This document shows, piece by piece, positions 48,217 to 60,141 of a DNA stretch of 64,000 nucleotides. How positions within the stretch are numbered: position 1 is the stretch's first letter; each line of letters begins with the position of its first letter. The translations under genes and the position numbers were made by a program. The stretch covers positions 107,880-171,879 of the forward strand of contig DF236998.1 of assembly GCA_000708835.1 (NCBI GenBank), read 5' to 3'. The notes beneath the pieces are model-generated. The model was given only the letters and a program-made list of their open reading frames with translations. It was not told the DNA's origin and searched no databases. This DNA comes from Klebsormidium nitens (lineage: Eukaryota; Streptophyta; Klebsormidiophyceae; Klebsormidiales; Klebsormidiaceae).

Positions 48217-51200
48217 ATGGTTCCCAGCATGGACGCACCGTACTGCCCGTCCCCGAGCCCCATCAACTCCCCTGGGGGGCCCGACGAGCTCTACCGCCAC
48301 CCCCCCGCGCCGAGAACCCACTGGCCGGGGTGGACAAACCTCGCCGGGCAGCAACAGGTGTTACAGTGCGCGCGGCTCTCGGAGCTCTACGCCGCGTTGC
48401 ACCGGCACTACATGCTGAGCTGTCCGTTTGAGCGGCTGGAGAGTGGGACACGTGTCCTCATCAGCTGGAAGTGGGAGCCGACCGCAGAGCAGGGGGTCGT
48501 GGACGTCAAGTTCAAGAGCCCCGCTGAGGTGGCCGCTGAGCTGGCGGACCTGAGGCGGGGCAAGGTGGACGACAATAGGTGGGCTTGGCACAGGGGTTCA
48601 ATGCTGGTTTGGGTATGATTTTGCTTGTTGTTCGGGTGTTGGTGTGGAAATTAGTCCGCTTATGGGTGTCAAGTTGGCATGCGTTTGCTGTGGGTTTGGG
48701 TGTGACTTCCCCTTTGCTTCAGGTTGCTGGTGTGGAATGGTTTCTGCTTATGGGTGTCAAGTTGGTTACGGAGATGGTTTGAAAGGAGTTCGTCGGGATG
48801 CTGGTTTTTATGGTATGTCTTGGGTGGCCTTTGATGTGGTATCTAGGGCTGCGAGGAAAGCTATAAAAGGACCTTTCCTCCTTTTCATTGAGGAAGCTGA
48901 GGAGAGGCACCAAAGTTGGGGTTGATATTTGATCTTGTTCCTTGCATTTTGGACCCTGAATCTTGACTGGCCTTTGGTTGGCTGAAGCATGTGAAGCTTA
49001 AAGAAGGGCACTCAGAACAACAGATGGAAAAAACTGGCTCCGCCTCGCTTTGAACCAGCATATGAATGCTTTCCTGCTTCGTTTGTAAAGTAAAGTGTGG
49101 GGCTTCCAGTCCGTACATGTGGCAAGCATTCGTTTCTTTGTTGATTGAGCCAGCGTAGCCACTTTCTGACGAATCAGAGACAGTTTCCCCCATTTCAATT
49201 CAGAAGTAGGCTTTTGATGCTTCTTATTGCTACTTTTGATCTCTTTTTCTATCCTTTAGTTTGAAAAGCTGGGAAGGGGATCCTGGATACTCAAGAGTCA
49301 GAATGAGCCTTGTTCTGGCTTTCATTTGTTTTGTTACTGAGATTGTGTTGAGTTAAAACTTGGATCCATTTGGAGTTTCCCATGGCCTGAGGCTTTTATG
49401 TACGCTTTGCTCTCAAAACATTTTTGAAAACGGCGCCTGGATTGCAAACTTTGAGCTTAAAAGTATCTGATCCAGGTTTTTAGCCGCTTCTTCAAGGTGT
49501 CTTGAATGGATCGTTGCCACAAAGCGCTTTCCCAGAACGAAGTGCTAACTCTGAATGACTTCAAGTTAGACTAGGATCTGGATGTTGCTTCGTTTGAGCG
49601 ATGCCCTCCCTTACACTTAAAGACAATCGCATCAAGGCTGATTCTCTTTGTTAAAGCCTGACAGCTTCTTTTCCAGATGGTAAGTGCAAGCTGTCACTCG
49701 TCGTTCAAAAGGTTTCTGCTTCTAAGCCTCCCGTCTGATCACAGTGTTAGCTTCTTCCGCAAAAGAACAGCAGAATTTGAATCTTATTAACGACACAGAT
49801 TTCTACCCCCTCCATCGTGCGCAACATCGACCCGCTGCTTGTCTTCTCCCTTCTCCACGAAATCCACCCTCTCTCCCTCGGATCTTTGATCGTTTCTTGA
49901 CGGCTCTAAAGCGTTTACAGAACCCTCTTGAGATTTTTTGTAACCTTTCGAACTCTGCAGTGGTTAGAACTAGACCCTCGGCTTTGAACCGTCATTGGCA
50001 ACAAACTTGCTGATCAAGTCCTCCCTAACCGCTTGCAGGAGCAACGAAGGTGGCATTCTTCACTTGGTGGGAAGCACAGACGTTTTCTGGAGCAGCATCA
50101 TTTATTGGCACATGCACGGCACGTGCATGCCCATAAGCTATGCTGAGCTGGGGTTCAAGGTGCCGCGGCCGCCAACCAAAAAGCCGCCCCCCGAAGACGA
50201 CCGCTTCGCTGGCCCTCGGATGCGGAGGTACGTACCGCTCATAATCGGCCATTTGCTAAGACAGTTATCATCTGAAGGATACGTTTTGCATCTTCGAACA
50301 CGATTAATCGCTTATCTGGTAGCTGGCCTTGTCTTCGAACGAGTACGGGAAGTTATTTGCAAGGATTCCTCATTCTGGTGATACAAGGTGTCGCACAGCT
50401 TGGATGTTGCACCTTAAAATCGGCTTTGCAGTTGGTTCAGAGTACCCTAAACTCGTGCTATAGCGTTGTCGAGCTTATCTGGAGTCTCACTTTCGATCGA
50501 GGATAAATCTTCGAATGGTAAATAAACTTTTATCGCGAGAGGCTATATGGGACAGAAGTCTTTGAGATGGCTCCCGCCAAGAACCACTTGTGCGGTACTC
50601 AATCCGCTTCCATTGCTTAACTCTCGGAGTCTTGCTGGACTCGACTTAGCTCTGAAAGCTTTTCTGCTCAAATGGCTTGCAGATGCGGTTCCTTTTTTTC
50701 TCGATTCCGTTTACTCTTTCTACGATCTTACAAAGGAGACAACGCCGGTTTGTATTACCGCCGTCCCTTCTGCGCTCGAAGGCCCCGGATTTGCGGCTTC
50801 GTCGTTATCCCCCGCTTCTTCTCCCTTCCAGAATTGCAGGACTCTGGAATCGATTGCGCGGCCAGACGTTAAGATGAATTGCAGAATAGGTCAAGCCGAT
50901 CGGAGTCCGAAGCTTACACTTTGTAATAGCTCTTCTGAGGCGAATGCTACTGACCCGTTAGAGGACATTTTCGCGCCTTCTTACTCTCGTCCCCGCTTTC
51001 TGCTGGATACGCGATACTAAACCTGGTTGAGCGAGTGACACAAGCCGCTCTAAATTTGCAATTCCTCAATCTGCAATCCGGAACATGCACAAAACCCAAG
51101 CGCAAAGGGATGCACTGAAGAAGAGCTTTTTTCGCTCTACTCAGCTCCCCTTAGGGGCGTGCCTCTTCATTCCACACCTCCGCAAAATGTGGCTCCGCGC

Positions 51201-52634
51201 TCAAATCCTTTAACCCGATTCATGCACAAACCCAAGAGCCTGCTTTGCCAGATACCCTAACGGCCCTCCTCCGAGTGCAGGCTCAACGAGCGCCTCTCGC
51301 GCTCGTCCGACAAGTCTCCGGTCTCGGACGACGAGTCCGCTCTGCGCCCCCAGCGGAATCCGTTCCCGGACCTTCCGCCCGGGTGGCAGGACGCCCGGCG
51401 CGCGTGGGACAAAGCGCTCGAGCGGACCGCGCGGGTGGGCTACATTGTGCACTGCATGTTCTTTTGCAGCGAGGCAGGGTGCGCCGCGGGCGAGCACTGC
51501 GCGTTGCGGCACGACGAGAAGCGGTGAGTGACTTTAAGTGTCCTGGTGATTCTTCAGATAAAAGCCGTTGAATTCGATTCAGATTGCCTCGCGCAAAATG
51601 AACTCTGAAATGATAGCGGTAGGTGTATTGCATGTTCTTCTGCACCGACGCGGGGTGCGCCGCGGGAGAGCACTGCGCGCTGCGGCATGACGAGAAGCGG
51701 TGAGTGGGGTCTTATCATCATTTTGAAATTTGGAGATTTCGTATGAGTATGCGAAAGAATTGCGCACGCGGAAGCGGAGAGCATTTTGCCGCCAACTAAA
51801 CATTGCGCGCTGCGGCACAGGAGAAGCGGCGAGAGGGCTTCCAACCGGCTTGATCGGGAGCGTTTACAGTCGCATGACTGAGTACGAACAGGGTTTTGAG
51901 AGCATGTAAAACCTGGGAAGAGAGGGACCGTGTACGGCCGACAAGCACTGCGCGCTACGGCACGACGAGAAGCGGAACCATTTTTAGCAGAAGTCTTGGA
52001 AATGCGGTGGGTTCCCAAAATGGCAAAAAAGGGAAGTATCGCGAAGACCAAAGCATCAATCAAAAGAACGGGAACGATTCGCCCCGCAGGAAAGGTCGGC
52101 AAAACGGCCCGCTTGTAACGGAGAACGATTTTTTCCTTCGTCACCAGAAGGGAACCGCGGGCGAAGTCACAGTACTTCGATTAAAGTAGCATCTTTGCTT
52201 GGGCATTTTTCCTGGCGGACGACCGATCTTTCCAATCTGTCTTTCCGACACAAACCTTGGTGAAAGGTGTCAGGAAAAGGAACACATGATCGGTCAACGG
52301 AGTGCGCAGTTTGCGTCGCAGACGATCCTTCTCGTACATGGTAAGAAGCCCAAAAGATTCTGGTCGTCGAGGGAACATATTGCCGTCAGTCCGCTCACCT
52401 GATTCCGGTCCCTGCAGGCGAGAGTGGTGCGCGGAAAACGCAGTGCTGGAGCGGAGCCGCAGCGCCCCCCCGCCGCGCCCGGCCGCCGACGATTACGAAT
52501 CCCCCCCCTGGGAGGAGCCTGCACCGGCACCCCCCCGGATCGCTCCGCACCATTTGCGGAGGAGCTGGCCCGGCCGACCGGCGGTGGGGGCGAGTTCACA
52601 GCAGACTACGTACGTGTTGAGCCAGCGGGTGTGA
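48217..52634 (+). CDS. zinc-finger protein with a single C-x8-C-x5-C-x3-H motif
   Basis: Exons 48217-48578, 50039-50227, 51281-51523 and 52418-52634 join in phase to give 336 aa. The N-terminal region (MVPSMDAPYCPSPSPINSPG) is Pro-rich, and a conserved-looking globular part follows (LSELYAALHRHYMLSCPFER, TRVLISWKWEP). Exon 2 has STDVFWSSIIYWHMHGTCMP. Exon 3 has PGWQDARRAWDKALERTARV and ends in the finger C242-C251-C257-H261 (CMFFCSEAGCAAGEHCALRH), the spacing of RNA-binding CCCH fingers. The C-terminal exon is Pro-, Ser- and Arg-rich. The start could also be the second ATG at 48229. RNA binding is inferred from the motif only. Intron 3 contains three copies of the exon 3 donor edge. Confidence 0.8.
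51440..51976 (+). repeat. tandem copies of the CCCH exon 3 donor edge
   Basis: The real finger-coding end (51440-51530) is followed by copies at about 51630-51710, 51795-51836 and 51931-51976, all containing CACTGCGCG.T.CGGCA.GACGAGAAGCGG or a close variant. Copy 2 keeps all finger codons, an upstream AG (51622) and the GTGAGT donor, but as an exon (51623-51699, 77 nt) it would shift the frame. Copies 3 and 4 have lost the donor GT. Confidence 0.87.
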
Positions 52635-54144
52635 ATGGGCGCCCCGCTGAAGAGTGTAGACTAGTGTTGCGGTGTGAATTCGCACCAGAAAAAACAGGAT
52701 CAGCGAACGGTTGACGAACGTTGTAGCCGACTGACGTAAGCAAAACGGAGAGGGATTCGCTTGTCGCAGGACTGCGGTCTCGCAGTGCGAAGAGGGACGT
52801 GTTGAGTGGCGTTGACGGAAGATCCGCTGAGTGCTGCTAGCGGAACAAGAAAAGACCAGAGCGGACGCCGGACCCAGAGAAGGCTTAGCCTTCAGTGTAT
52901 CCGGTTCAGTATCGGGGTCGATAGATTCTGTACCACTTCGTGACGGTCGCAATCGAAGACTGCTCCAACGTCGGACCCAACAGTTGCAAAAAATTCCCGA
53001 GACTCCGCCAACGCGAACAAAACCAAGCAGATCTGCTGTTTGAAGCTAGGCAGTTGACAGTAGGCCCTAGAATTTCAAATAGCTGTTTGGTTCAGATCAA
53101 TTTCGAGTGATGGTGCCGGCCTCACGCCGTTCGCACTGTATTGCTCCACGGTAGAGTGTTTGCTCAGGAGTAGACGACAGGTACGTAAAGTAAGTAGAGA
53201 GTTTTGCCCATGTTCCATTGGGGCTGCTCCAGCTCAGTCTAGGAGGCTTGTTAGCCGTAGCCCATGGGGGTAAGCCAGATTAGGCTAGACTAGGCATGTT
53301 GAACTGAAGCTCGCGGTCAAAGCTCAGTTGTTTCGATCAGCCGAAGTTGAGAAGTTGTTGAGATCACGGTAGAATCTTCTCAAGTACAAATGGCTGCTCT
53401 ATAGCGCGCCTCGACTTTCCTGTCGACGTCCATTTTGTCAGGAGCTTTCCGTCAACTTCCAGTGACAATATTGAGTGTTGCTCTGAAGTTCCAAACTGCG
53501 GCCTATATGCCATTGCTCGATCGCGGAGCTTATATGCTGTACTGTACATGATCGCTTATAGTAAGCGTGAGGCAAGATGTCATGATGATCATGTCAATGA
53601 TTCAAATTGCAAATTCTTGCATGTGGCTCAGATTGTTGAACAGGTTAAAGCTCTCTAGACATATCATGATAGGACGGTAATGATCATAGTTCCTATCATT
53701 GCTATAGAGTTATATATACCCATGCCATGCAGGGAACGCACTCTGCCCTAGGCATGACCGAATCAAACGGGACATGCAGGCTGTATGTGCACCACTGGCA
53801 AGTGTATGTGCAGATACCGAGTTTGAAAAACGTGTTCAATCAAAAATCGGATTACTGCAACAGTCAGATGCTTGGATGGTGGCGACCGTACACTGAGTGA
53901 CATGTTATCTTTGAAACCGTGCGGGTATACATGGAACCGATATCTATTTCAATTGTCGCGCAGCACTGTTCGTTTTCGTGCTACCAGTATCTGAAAAGGA
54001 GAACTCTAGCCTCATGCGCTGATGAAACTTGAAGCAATACACGCCGTGCTCGTGCAGAACCAAGTAAGGATAGATGTGGCTGATCGGAAAGTTCCTCTCA
54101 TCTCAGGCGAACGACATGCTCAAAGGAAAGGGCAGCGAGCTTGG
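52635..54144. other. tail-to-tail spacer between CCCH gene and SFSWAP
   Basis: Contains the 3' flanks of both genes. It is AT-rich from about 53.0 kb and has no open frame with coding character or obvious repeat structure. Confidence 0.5.
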
Positions 54145-57100
54145 TTATGAAAGTCCTAACATGGCTCGAACCTTTGCCCGGACACTCTCAGGCACGTCAA
54201 TGTGGCTATCCGCACCACTCTTTGCTTCTCGCTGCAAAACGGATTCCGTCTCATCCAATCTCCCCTCTACTTCTCGGTTCACAATCAAACCCGTCGCCGC
54301 CTCCTCTCCTCTTCCCCGTAATCCAAGCTTGTCCGGCCGGTTCCCCGGTGCTCTTTTTCCCGCCACAACGTCCGCCTGAGACACCTCAGCCGAGCCAGTC
54401 CCCGTCCCCCACGTGTCACGCTCTTTCTCGCCGCGCCTCTCCCCTGCATCCCTGCCTGCTTTCCCAGCTTCCCTTGGCCTTTCACTTCCACTCAAAGCCC
54501 TATCCTGTTCATCGATGCGTTCTCGTGACAACCCACCCCTCTCCTCTTCCCCCCGTCGACTCCTATACCGATCCGTGCCTCCATCACGCGGCTCCTCTCC
54601 ACGAATCTCGCCCTCTTCCGGAGTCTCTTCCCGCTCCCGCCGTCCCTCCCGATCCCGATGCCGCTTCCGTCGCCGTCGCTCCTCTCCCTCTACGTCCTTT
54701 CCGCTTCCGCCGACTTCCAATTCCTCGCCCCCGACCGATCCGTTCCGGCCAGCCTCTCCCCTTGCTTTCCGCTCTCTCCTCTCTTTCCGCCTCCGCCTCC
54801 TCTCCTCTCCATCCTCTTCCTTCCAAGACCCGGTATAATCATCGCCTCTATGCCTGCAATCCCGTTTCTGCCGGCGCTCCGTTTGCTCTCCTTCGCCCCT
54901 ATCTTCCCCAGCAACACGTTTCCTTAGTTCTCCTTCTCCTACCACCTCGCCTTCCTCTCGAGGGCTCTCCAGGCTCCCTTTTTCGCTACCCCTCAAACCT
55001 ACCTCTTTCTGTTTGGCCGCCTCACCCGTTTCTCCCGCCGCCTCGGCCTCAGCAGCCTCTTCCGCCGCACCGCCGGGTCCGACGTCACGGCTGACGTCAG
55101 CGCTCCCGTCCCGCGCGATTGCTCCAATCACACCGCTGCCCGAAAGCCCCAAACGCTCCCCTGCACCGCTACCCCCGAGGCTCGAGCTCTCTGCCCCAAC
55201 CCGCCCCCCGAGCATGGCCGCAAACATCTTGGCCCGCTTCAGCCGCTCGGCACGCTTCTTCTCGGCCGCCGTCAGACGCGCGTCGGACGAGTCCGCCTCC
55301 CCCGCGGCTGCCGCGGCCGCCGTGCGGGCCGCTTCGACGGCCGCTTTCTCGCTCAGTGTCTCGTGGTTTAGGGAGCCGGTTAGGCTCGCTCTTCTTTGTC
55401 CGACCAATGCCAAACCACCCGATGTTGAAGCATCCAGTCTACCCGGGGAAAGCCCGCCCTCTTTTGCACCTAAAGGGGGCATTGGAGACACCTCTGCTCC
55501 GACCGCTGTTTCGGCCCGCTCTTGCAAGCCGTCCTGATCCTCGAACGCCTTGCCCCAGGTAGCTTTCATAACCGCCGCCCTAACCGCATCAATGCCTAAA
55601 CCACTGGGCTTAACCTCTGGCGGCCCGTTAGCCACTCGGTTAGCGCTAACCGACGGAGAGGGGGTCCGGGTCGCTTGCAAGACTGCCGCTCTAACAGCAT
55701 CGATCCCTAGCCCGGCAGGTTTGCTCCTTTTAGCACCTTTCGTTTCCTGCCCGTCGCTGGCGATTGGCGAGGCGCCCCGTTTTCTAACCCGGTTTTCTAA
55801 CCCCTTCAGCTCGGTGTGGCTGCCGAAGGAGGCGGTACGGGTCGCTGCCAAAACTGCGGCTCTAACCGCATCCGCCCCTAACCCAGCTGGCCGACCGGAC
55901 TGTGCATAAACATCTTCTTCTTTCGTTTCTCCGAAGAAGAGGAGCTCTGTCTGCTTGTGTTCACCACTGCCCCCCTGGGTGCTTTCTGAGGGGTCAATTT
56001 CAGACTTGGAAGAGGCCCCCCGGTTGTGATTTGGGGGTTCAGCGGTGGCCAGGGGAGGAAGGGTTTCGGCGGCTGAGTCGGGGAGCGATGCACCGGCGCC
56101 TGGTTGCTGTTCGACCGTTGGTTCCACTGTCTCCAAGCCCTGAAAAGAAAGAACAAAACTGTTTTTGTGACTGGCAAACAAGCCTTCTTTCCAAGCAGGT
56201 TCAAGCTGCACACCGGCTCAGAGTCATAACAAAAAACGAAAGCTTAACAAAACTCACAGCTGACCAAAGAGGGGCTACATTGCAGAGTGGTTTGAAGTTG
56301 AGAAATAGAGTGCGCGCCGGTAATGGACCTATCCAGAAACACCACGCTGCCTGCGAAGGAGGGTGCGGGATTGGAAGCAGCACAACACTCGTGAATGCCG
56401 TTTGGGGAACTCCTAGAGATCCTACACACAGAAAGCCAAGGAAACGGGGCAAGCTTAGAGTTTCTGCCCAAGGAAAGTGCACGCAGTTCCTCACCTTCTT
56501 TCTAAGAACCTCGTCTAGCAGGCTCGCATAGTAGCCATGGTAAGAGTCGCCCGGCGCCAGAAACGGGAACCGACCCTCCCCTTCGTCCTTCTTCCGCACC
56601 ACCTCCTCAAACTGCCTCCCGTTGCGGGCAATGAATTCGACCATCTTCTCAATGACCCGCTTCGTCTGCAGCGGGGGCTCGTTCACACCCACCGCAAGGG
56701 GCTCGTTCACAGCAGCAGGCAGGGGCTCGGTCACACCGCTCGGCGGCAGCCCGTTTACACCTGCTGCCAGGGGCTCGTTCACACCCGCAGCTTGGGGCTC
56801 CTTCACACCAGAGGCCAAAGACGGCTTGCCCTCTTCTTTTGAGGGCTGGTCTACAACCGAGTCGTCCAGAAGCTCAGAACCTTTTCTTCCCGCCCCAGAA
56901 CTGGCTTCAGAACCTTTTTCGACACCGCTCACAGGCGCCTCCGACTTGATTTTCCGAACGGCAGCTAGCGGTGGGTTCTTGGCGATTGCGAACCTGACCG
57001 CAGGAGCAGAGGGGCCTGCGGCAGCCTTTCCTTTCTCCCCCGCCTCCGATAGAACCTGCTCTGCAGGACGGTCCGGAGTCTCGACTTGAACGTCCGTATT

Positions 57101-59583
57101 TTCAAGGGCCTCAGAAGAATGAGAAGTCGTTTCCCGAGCCCCACACGACGACTGCACCGGAGTTCCTCCCTCCGAGGGTCCTTCCTTTAACCCGTCTCCC
57201 GCGCTTGCATCACAGTCCTGCGTTCTAACAGACCGCTCCTCCAGACTCCCTCGCTCCTGGCCGTCCTCAAACAGACCCTGACCTTTTGTAGCTTCGTCAC
57301 CCCCTTCTGTTCCGTTCCCATCCTCCCTTTCGTGTTCCCGCCCCTCACCAGAGGGTTGTATTGCCCCCCAACCCTCCCCAGAAGTTTGAACCGCTTCCTC
57401 CACCTCTTCAGAAGGCTTGGGCCCTCCTTCCCCCTCTTCAGAAGGCTGTGCCCCTTCCTCTCCCTCGCTCTCGTCCTTGTCGTCTTCTCCATAAGCTGCC
57501 GCCACGAGCGACACCGCATCCCTCTCCTTGGTTTCCGAAGTCTCCCCCTGGGGTTTACTCTGCATCGCCTGAGCCAGCCGCTCGTAGTTCTCCACCATGA
57601 AATGGAAGAAGGGGTGCAGCGGGTCTTCGGGCATGAGGAAGCTGAAGGTCGGGTTGCTGCCCTGTTTGACGCGCAGGATGATCTCGGTCTGGCCGCCGTG
57701 GGTGCGGACGAACTTGGCGGTGTGGAGCATGACTTGGTGGTGCTTCTGGCTGGCAGGCTGCAAAGGAGAAGGAAAAAGAAGGGGTACTCTGATCAGTCCA
57801 AGAGAGAAGACAGGGTTCGAAAGTTCTGGAACATACTGTGCTCGACATAGTTGAGGATTTATAGGATCGAAGAGCAGGTTTAAGAAACTAATCAAATTTC
57901 TACCAAGACTCACTGAGTCGAACGGAGCTGTCCAACATCAAAAATCGCACCACCAAGACATTCTAATGGGACGCTTATGAATTACCCCTTCCCTTCCTTT
58001 CCTCGAAGGTGTTGGTATTCAGCTCCCCCTTTGTCCACAAATCTTGTGAATCTACAAACTCTAAAGCCCTGCATATCACCGAAACAACCCTACCTATGTC
58101 CGGCCTAAAACAAAGGCTTTGTCTTCCTGAAGATGCATAGAAATTGGCATATATTTTTCTAGATCAGGAGAGCAGGGTTGTTCGAACGCTTCCCTAGTGA
58201 CTGATATTGAAAGAAGAAGATACATCACCTGGCTTTCGGCGACCACCGTGCGGATGCCTGCGAGAGGACACTCATTGCAAGACTCGTCAGCACGCTTGAA
58301 CGATATCCCAGGTCGACTGGGAGTGGCAGATCCACTCGACCTTACAATAGCATCCGGGCTTGTTCTGACACTGACAAGGAGAAACGCATATTGTAAATAC
58401 TGCATTGTGACACCAGAAACCTTTGGATAAAACCCTGCAGGTTAAGAGAGTGACAAGAAAACAATAGAATGACCATGTCTCCCAAGTATCAGTTGATTGC
58501 AATCCTGAGCTCACACATCAAGCTGCACAAATAAGTCCTGCTCGCAGTGCAGCGGCCTCTTTCAAAACTTTTCTCAAACAGCAACCAGAGTGGCCAAAGA
58601 AAATGAGGTCCTAGAAGAGACCAATCGTTCAGACCAGTACTTACCATTCTTTCAAGTAATTCAGTTGGCACAGGGTAAGATGGTTGGAAGCTTTCTGTAG
58701 CGTCCGCTTCAGTTGACAGTGGTTCTGGAGCAGCGGCGCTGGCTGCCTCGTCCCGTGCAGGCTCCGGAGTTTCTCCATATGAGAAGCCAACACTCTTGTA
58801 AGCAGCACCGTCTACTTTCTGCCGCTTCCGGTCTTCCTCTGCAAGATACATCAAAACGATCTTGTGAGTCATCAGACTAAGCTTTTGAAAAACTCGTCTC
58901 TGGTTCGTTCAGGTGGTTGCTGAGTCAAATGGTAGTAAACTAGGACAAAAGAAAAGACTGCACACGAACCTGCGTTTCTAAAAGTACCGTTTGTCCTGGG
59001 TGGCAAGAAGTTGACAACTTGATTGCTCTTAACAAGAAAGTTGACAAGACAGTTGCCTTCTTAAATGGTTGACTCATGCAACATTCATGCAATACGCTTC
59101 ACACCCAGCATTCACGCACTCTTTTGTTTGGGAGATACTGACACAAAACCAAAGCAGGAAATTGGCGACGACATTGTGATGCGACTGAATCGTACCTTCA
59201 AGCTCCTCTAAGTACTCCGCAGTCCCTGGGGCATTCTCCAGATCAAAGTACCTCTCCCTGTCCAACGCTTCTTCGTCTTCATCCTCTTTCCCAAAGTGAC
59301 GGACCTCTGCCTGTCCTTTTCTTAGACTGCTAACATCCGTCAGCAGATGCCTCGCATCATACCTGTCGATGCGAAGCTCCGGGTCGCCTATCCAGGGAAG
59401 AAGGGACTCCTCAGAATCCAAGTACGCTGCGAGAACCTCGTCAGAGAAGAGTGTGCAGCTGTAACCAATAGCCTCCAGCAGATTGCTTTCCTGATTGAGT
59501 TGGTTCGAAGATCGTCCCTTCTGCCCCTTCTGACGGCGCCTCTTCCTTCTCTCATCGACAAAGAGGTCCACATGCCCTGCCAT
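54145..59583 (-). CDS. SFSWAP: SFSWAP-type splicing regulator (suppressor of white-apricot homologue)
   Basis: Nuclear pre-mRNA splicing regulator. Exons 59583-59196, 58838-58645, 57757-56495 and 56139-54145, in phase, 1279 aa. The DRY_EERY domain opens the protein (about residues 35-125: LEAIGYSCTLFSDEVLAAYL, PWIGDPELRIDRYDARHLL). Surp 1 starts at residue 195 (HHQVMLHTAKFVRTHGGQTE, FFHFMVENYERL). Surp 2 is at about 560-612 (RVIEKMVEFIARNGRQFEEV, YHGYYASLLDEVL). Between them are long acidic stretches and an eight-residue repeat with core GVNEPL. The last exon has three GLG(A/I)DAVRAAV repeats, the basic AAEKKRAERLKRAKMFAAML and a long Arg/Glu/Lys-rich tail like the RS region of the family. 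Longer than animal SFSWAP because of the low-complexity parts. Head-to-head with the TPR gene across 558 bp. Confidence 0.93.
55555..55890 (-). repeat. three copies of a GLGxDAVRAAVxxAT protein repeat in SFSWAP
   Basis: About residues 699-715, 756-772 and 792-808 of the SFSWAP model each read P-(A/S)-GLG-x-DAVRAAV-x-x-AT, with linkers of different length. The DNA is also similar (TAACCGCATC on the plus strand), so the repeats arose by duplication, while conservation of the peptide suggests constraint. I do not recognise the motif from other SWAP proteins. Confidence 0.8.
56685..56815 (-). repeat. 24-bp coding minisatellite in SFSWAP
   Basis: About six units of 24 bp with plus-strand core GGGCTCGTTCACACC encode eight-residue repeats (GVNEPLAA-like) just before the second surp domain. 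Length variation here would keep the frame. Confidence 0.85.
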
Positions 59584-60141
59584 TGGATGTCGTTCTCAGC
59601 CTCTGGCGGCACGCCAAGCACCGCCAGGAAGACGCCCCAAATACGCCCTTCTCTCACGCTCAGGCTGCTTTTGTTTTGTGTTTCTCGAAAGCCAGCATAA
59701 GAAAGATAAGTTCTATACGATATCCGTCCGCTTATATGCTCATGAAGCTAGAGGGCGGGCGCGGGCTTTGCATTAGGCCCACGCCCGATATGTTTTCAGT
59801 TGGTGCTCCAGGCGCTGGAGCGCCCTATGGTCTGCATCCCGTCGACCTTCTTCATTGCAAGGCCTTCAGATTTCTTATAACCAGACAGTAACCAAGTATA
59901 TTAGGTGAACAAGTCGGAAGCTCCGGATATATCATAGACGTGCAAATTGATTACATATGAGACTTGAAAACATTCCTGAATCCTCCACCATTTTGCACTT
60001 CTCCCACATGAGAATGTGGTGGTGCAACTCAGTTTCTCGAGGAAGAAAGGAGGGGCGCACCAAGAAAGAAGAGGGAGGCAGCTGGCATATTTGAGAATTG
60101 TCCACTCTGGAGAGACAAGCGTCAATTACTTTTTGCCCAAG
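59584..60141. promoter_or_regulatory. shared head-to-head promoter region of SFSWAP and TPR gene
   Basis: 558 bp separates the two opposite start codons. The region must hold both promoters and leaders. An open frame enters from 60016 upstream of the TPR ATG but without an ATG of its own. No specific factor site is claimed. Confidence 0.5.

Noticed and set aside
54141-55094. 317-aa Pro/Ser-rich plus ORF
   Set aside because: Antisense of the Arg/Glu-rich SFSWAP tail.
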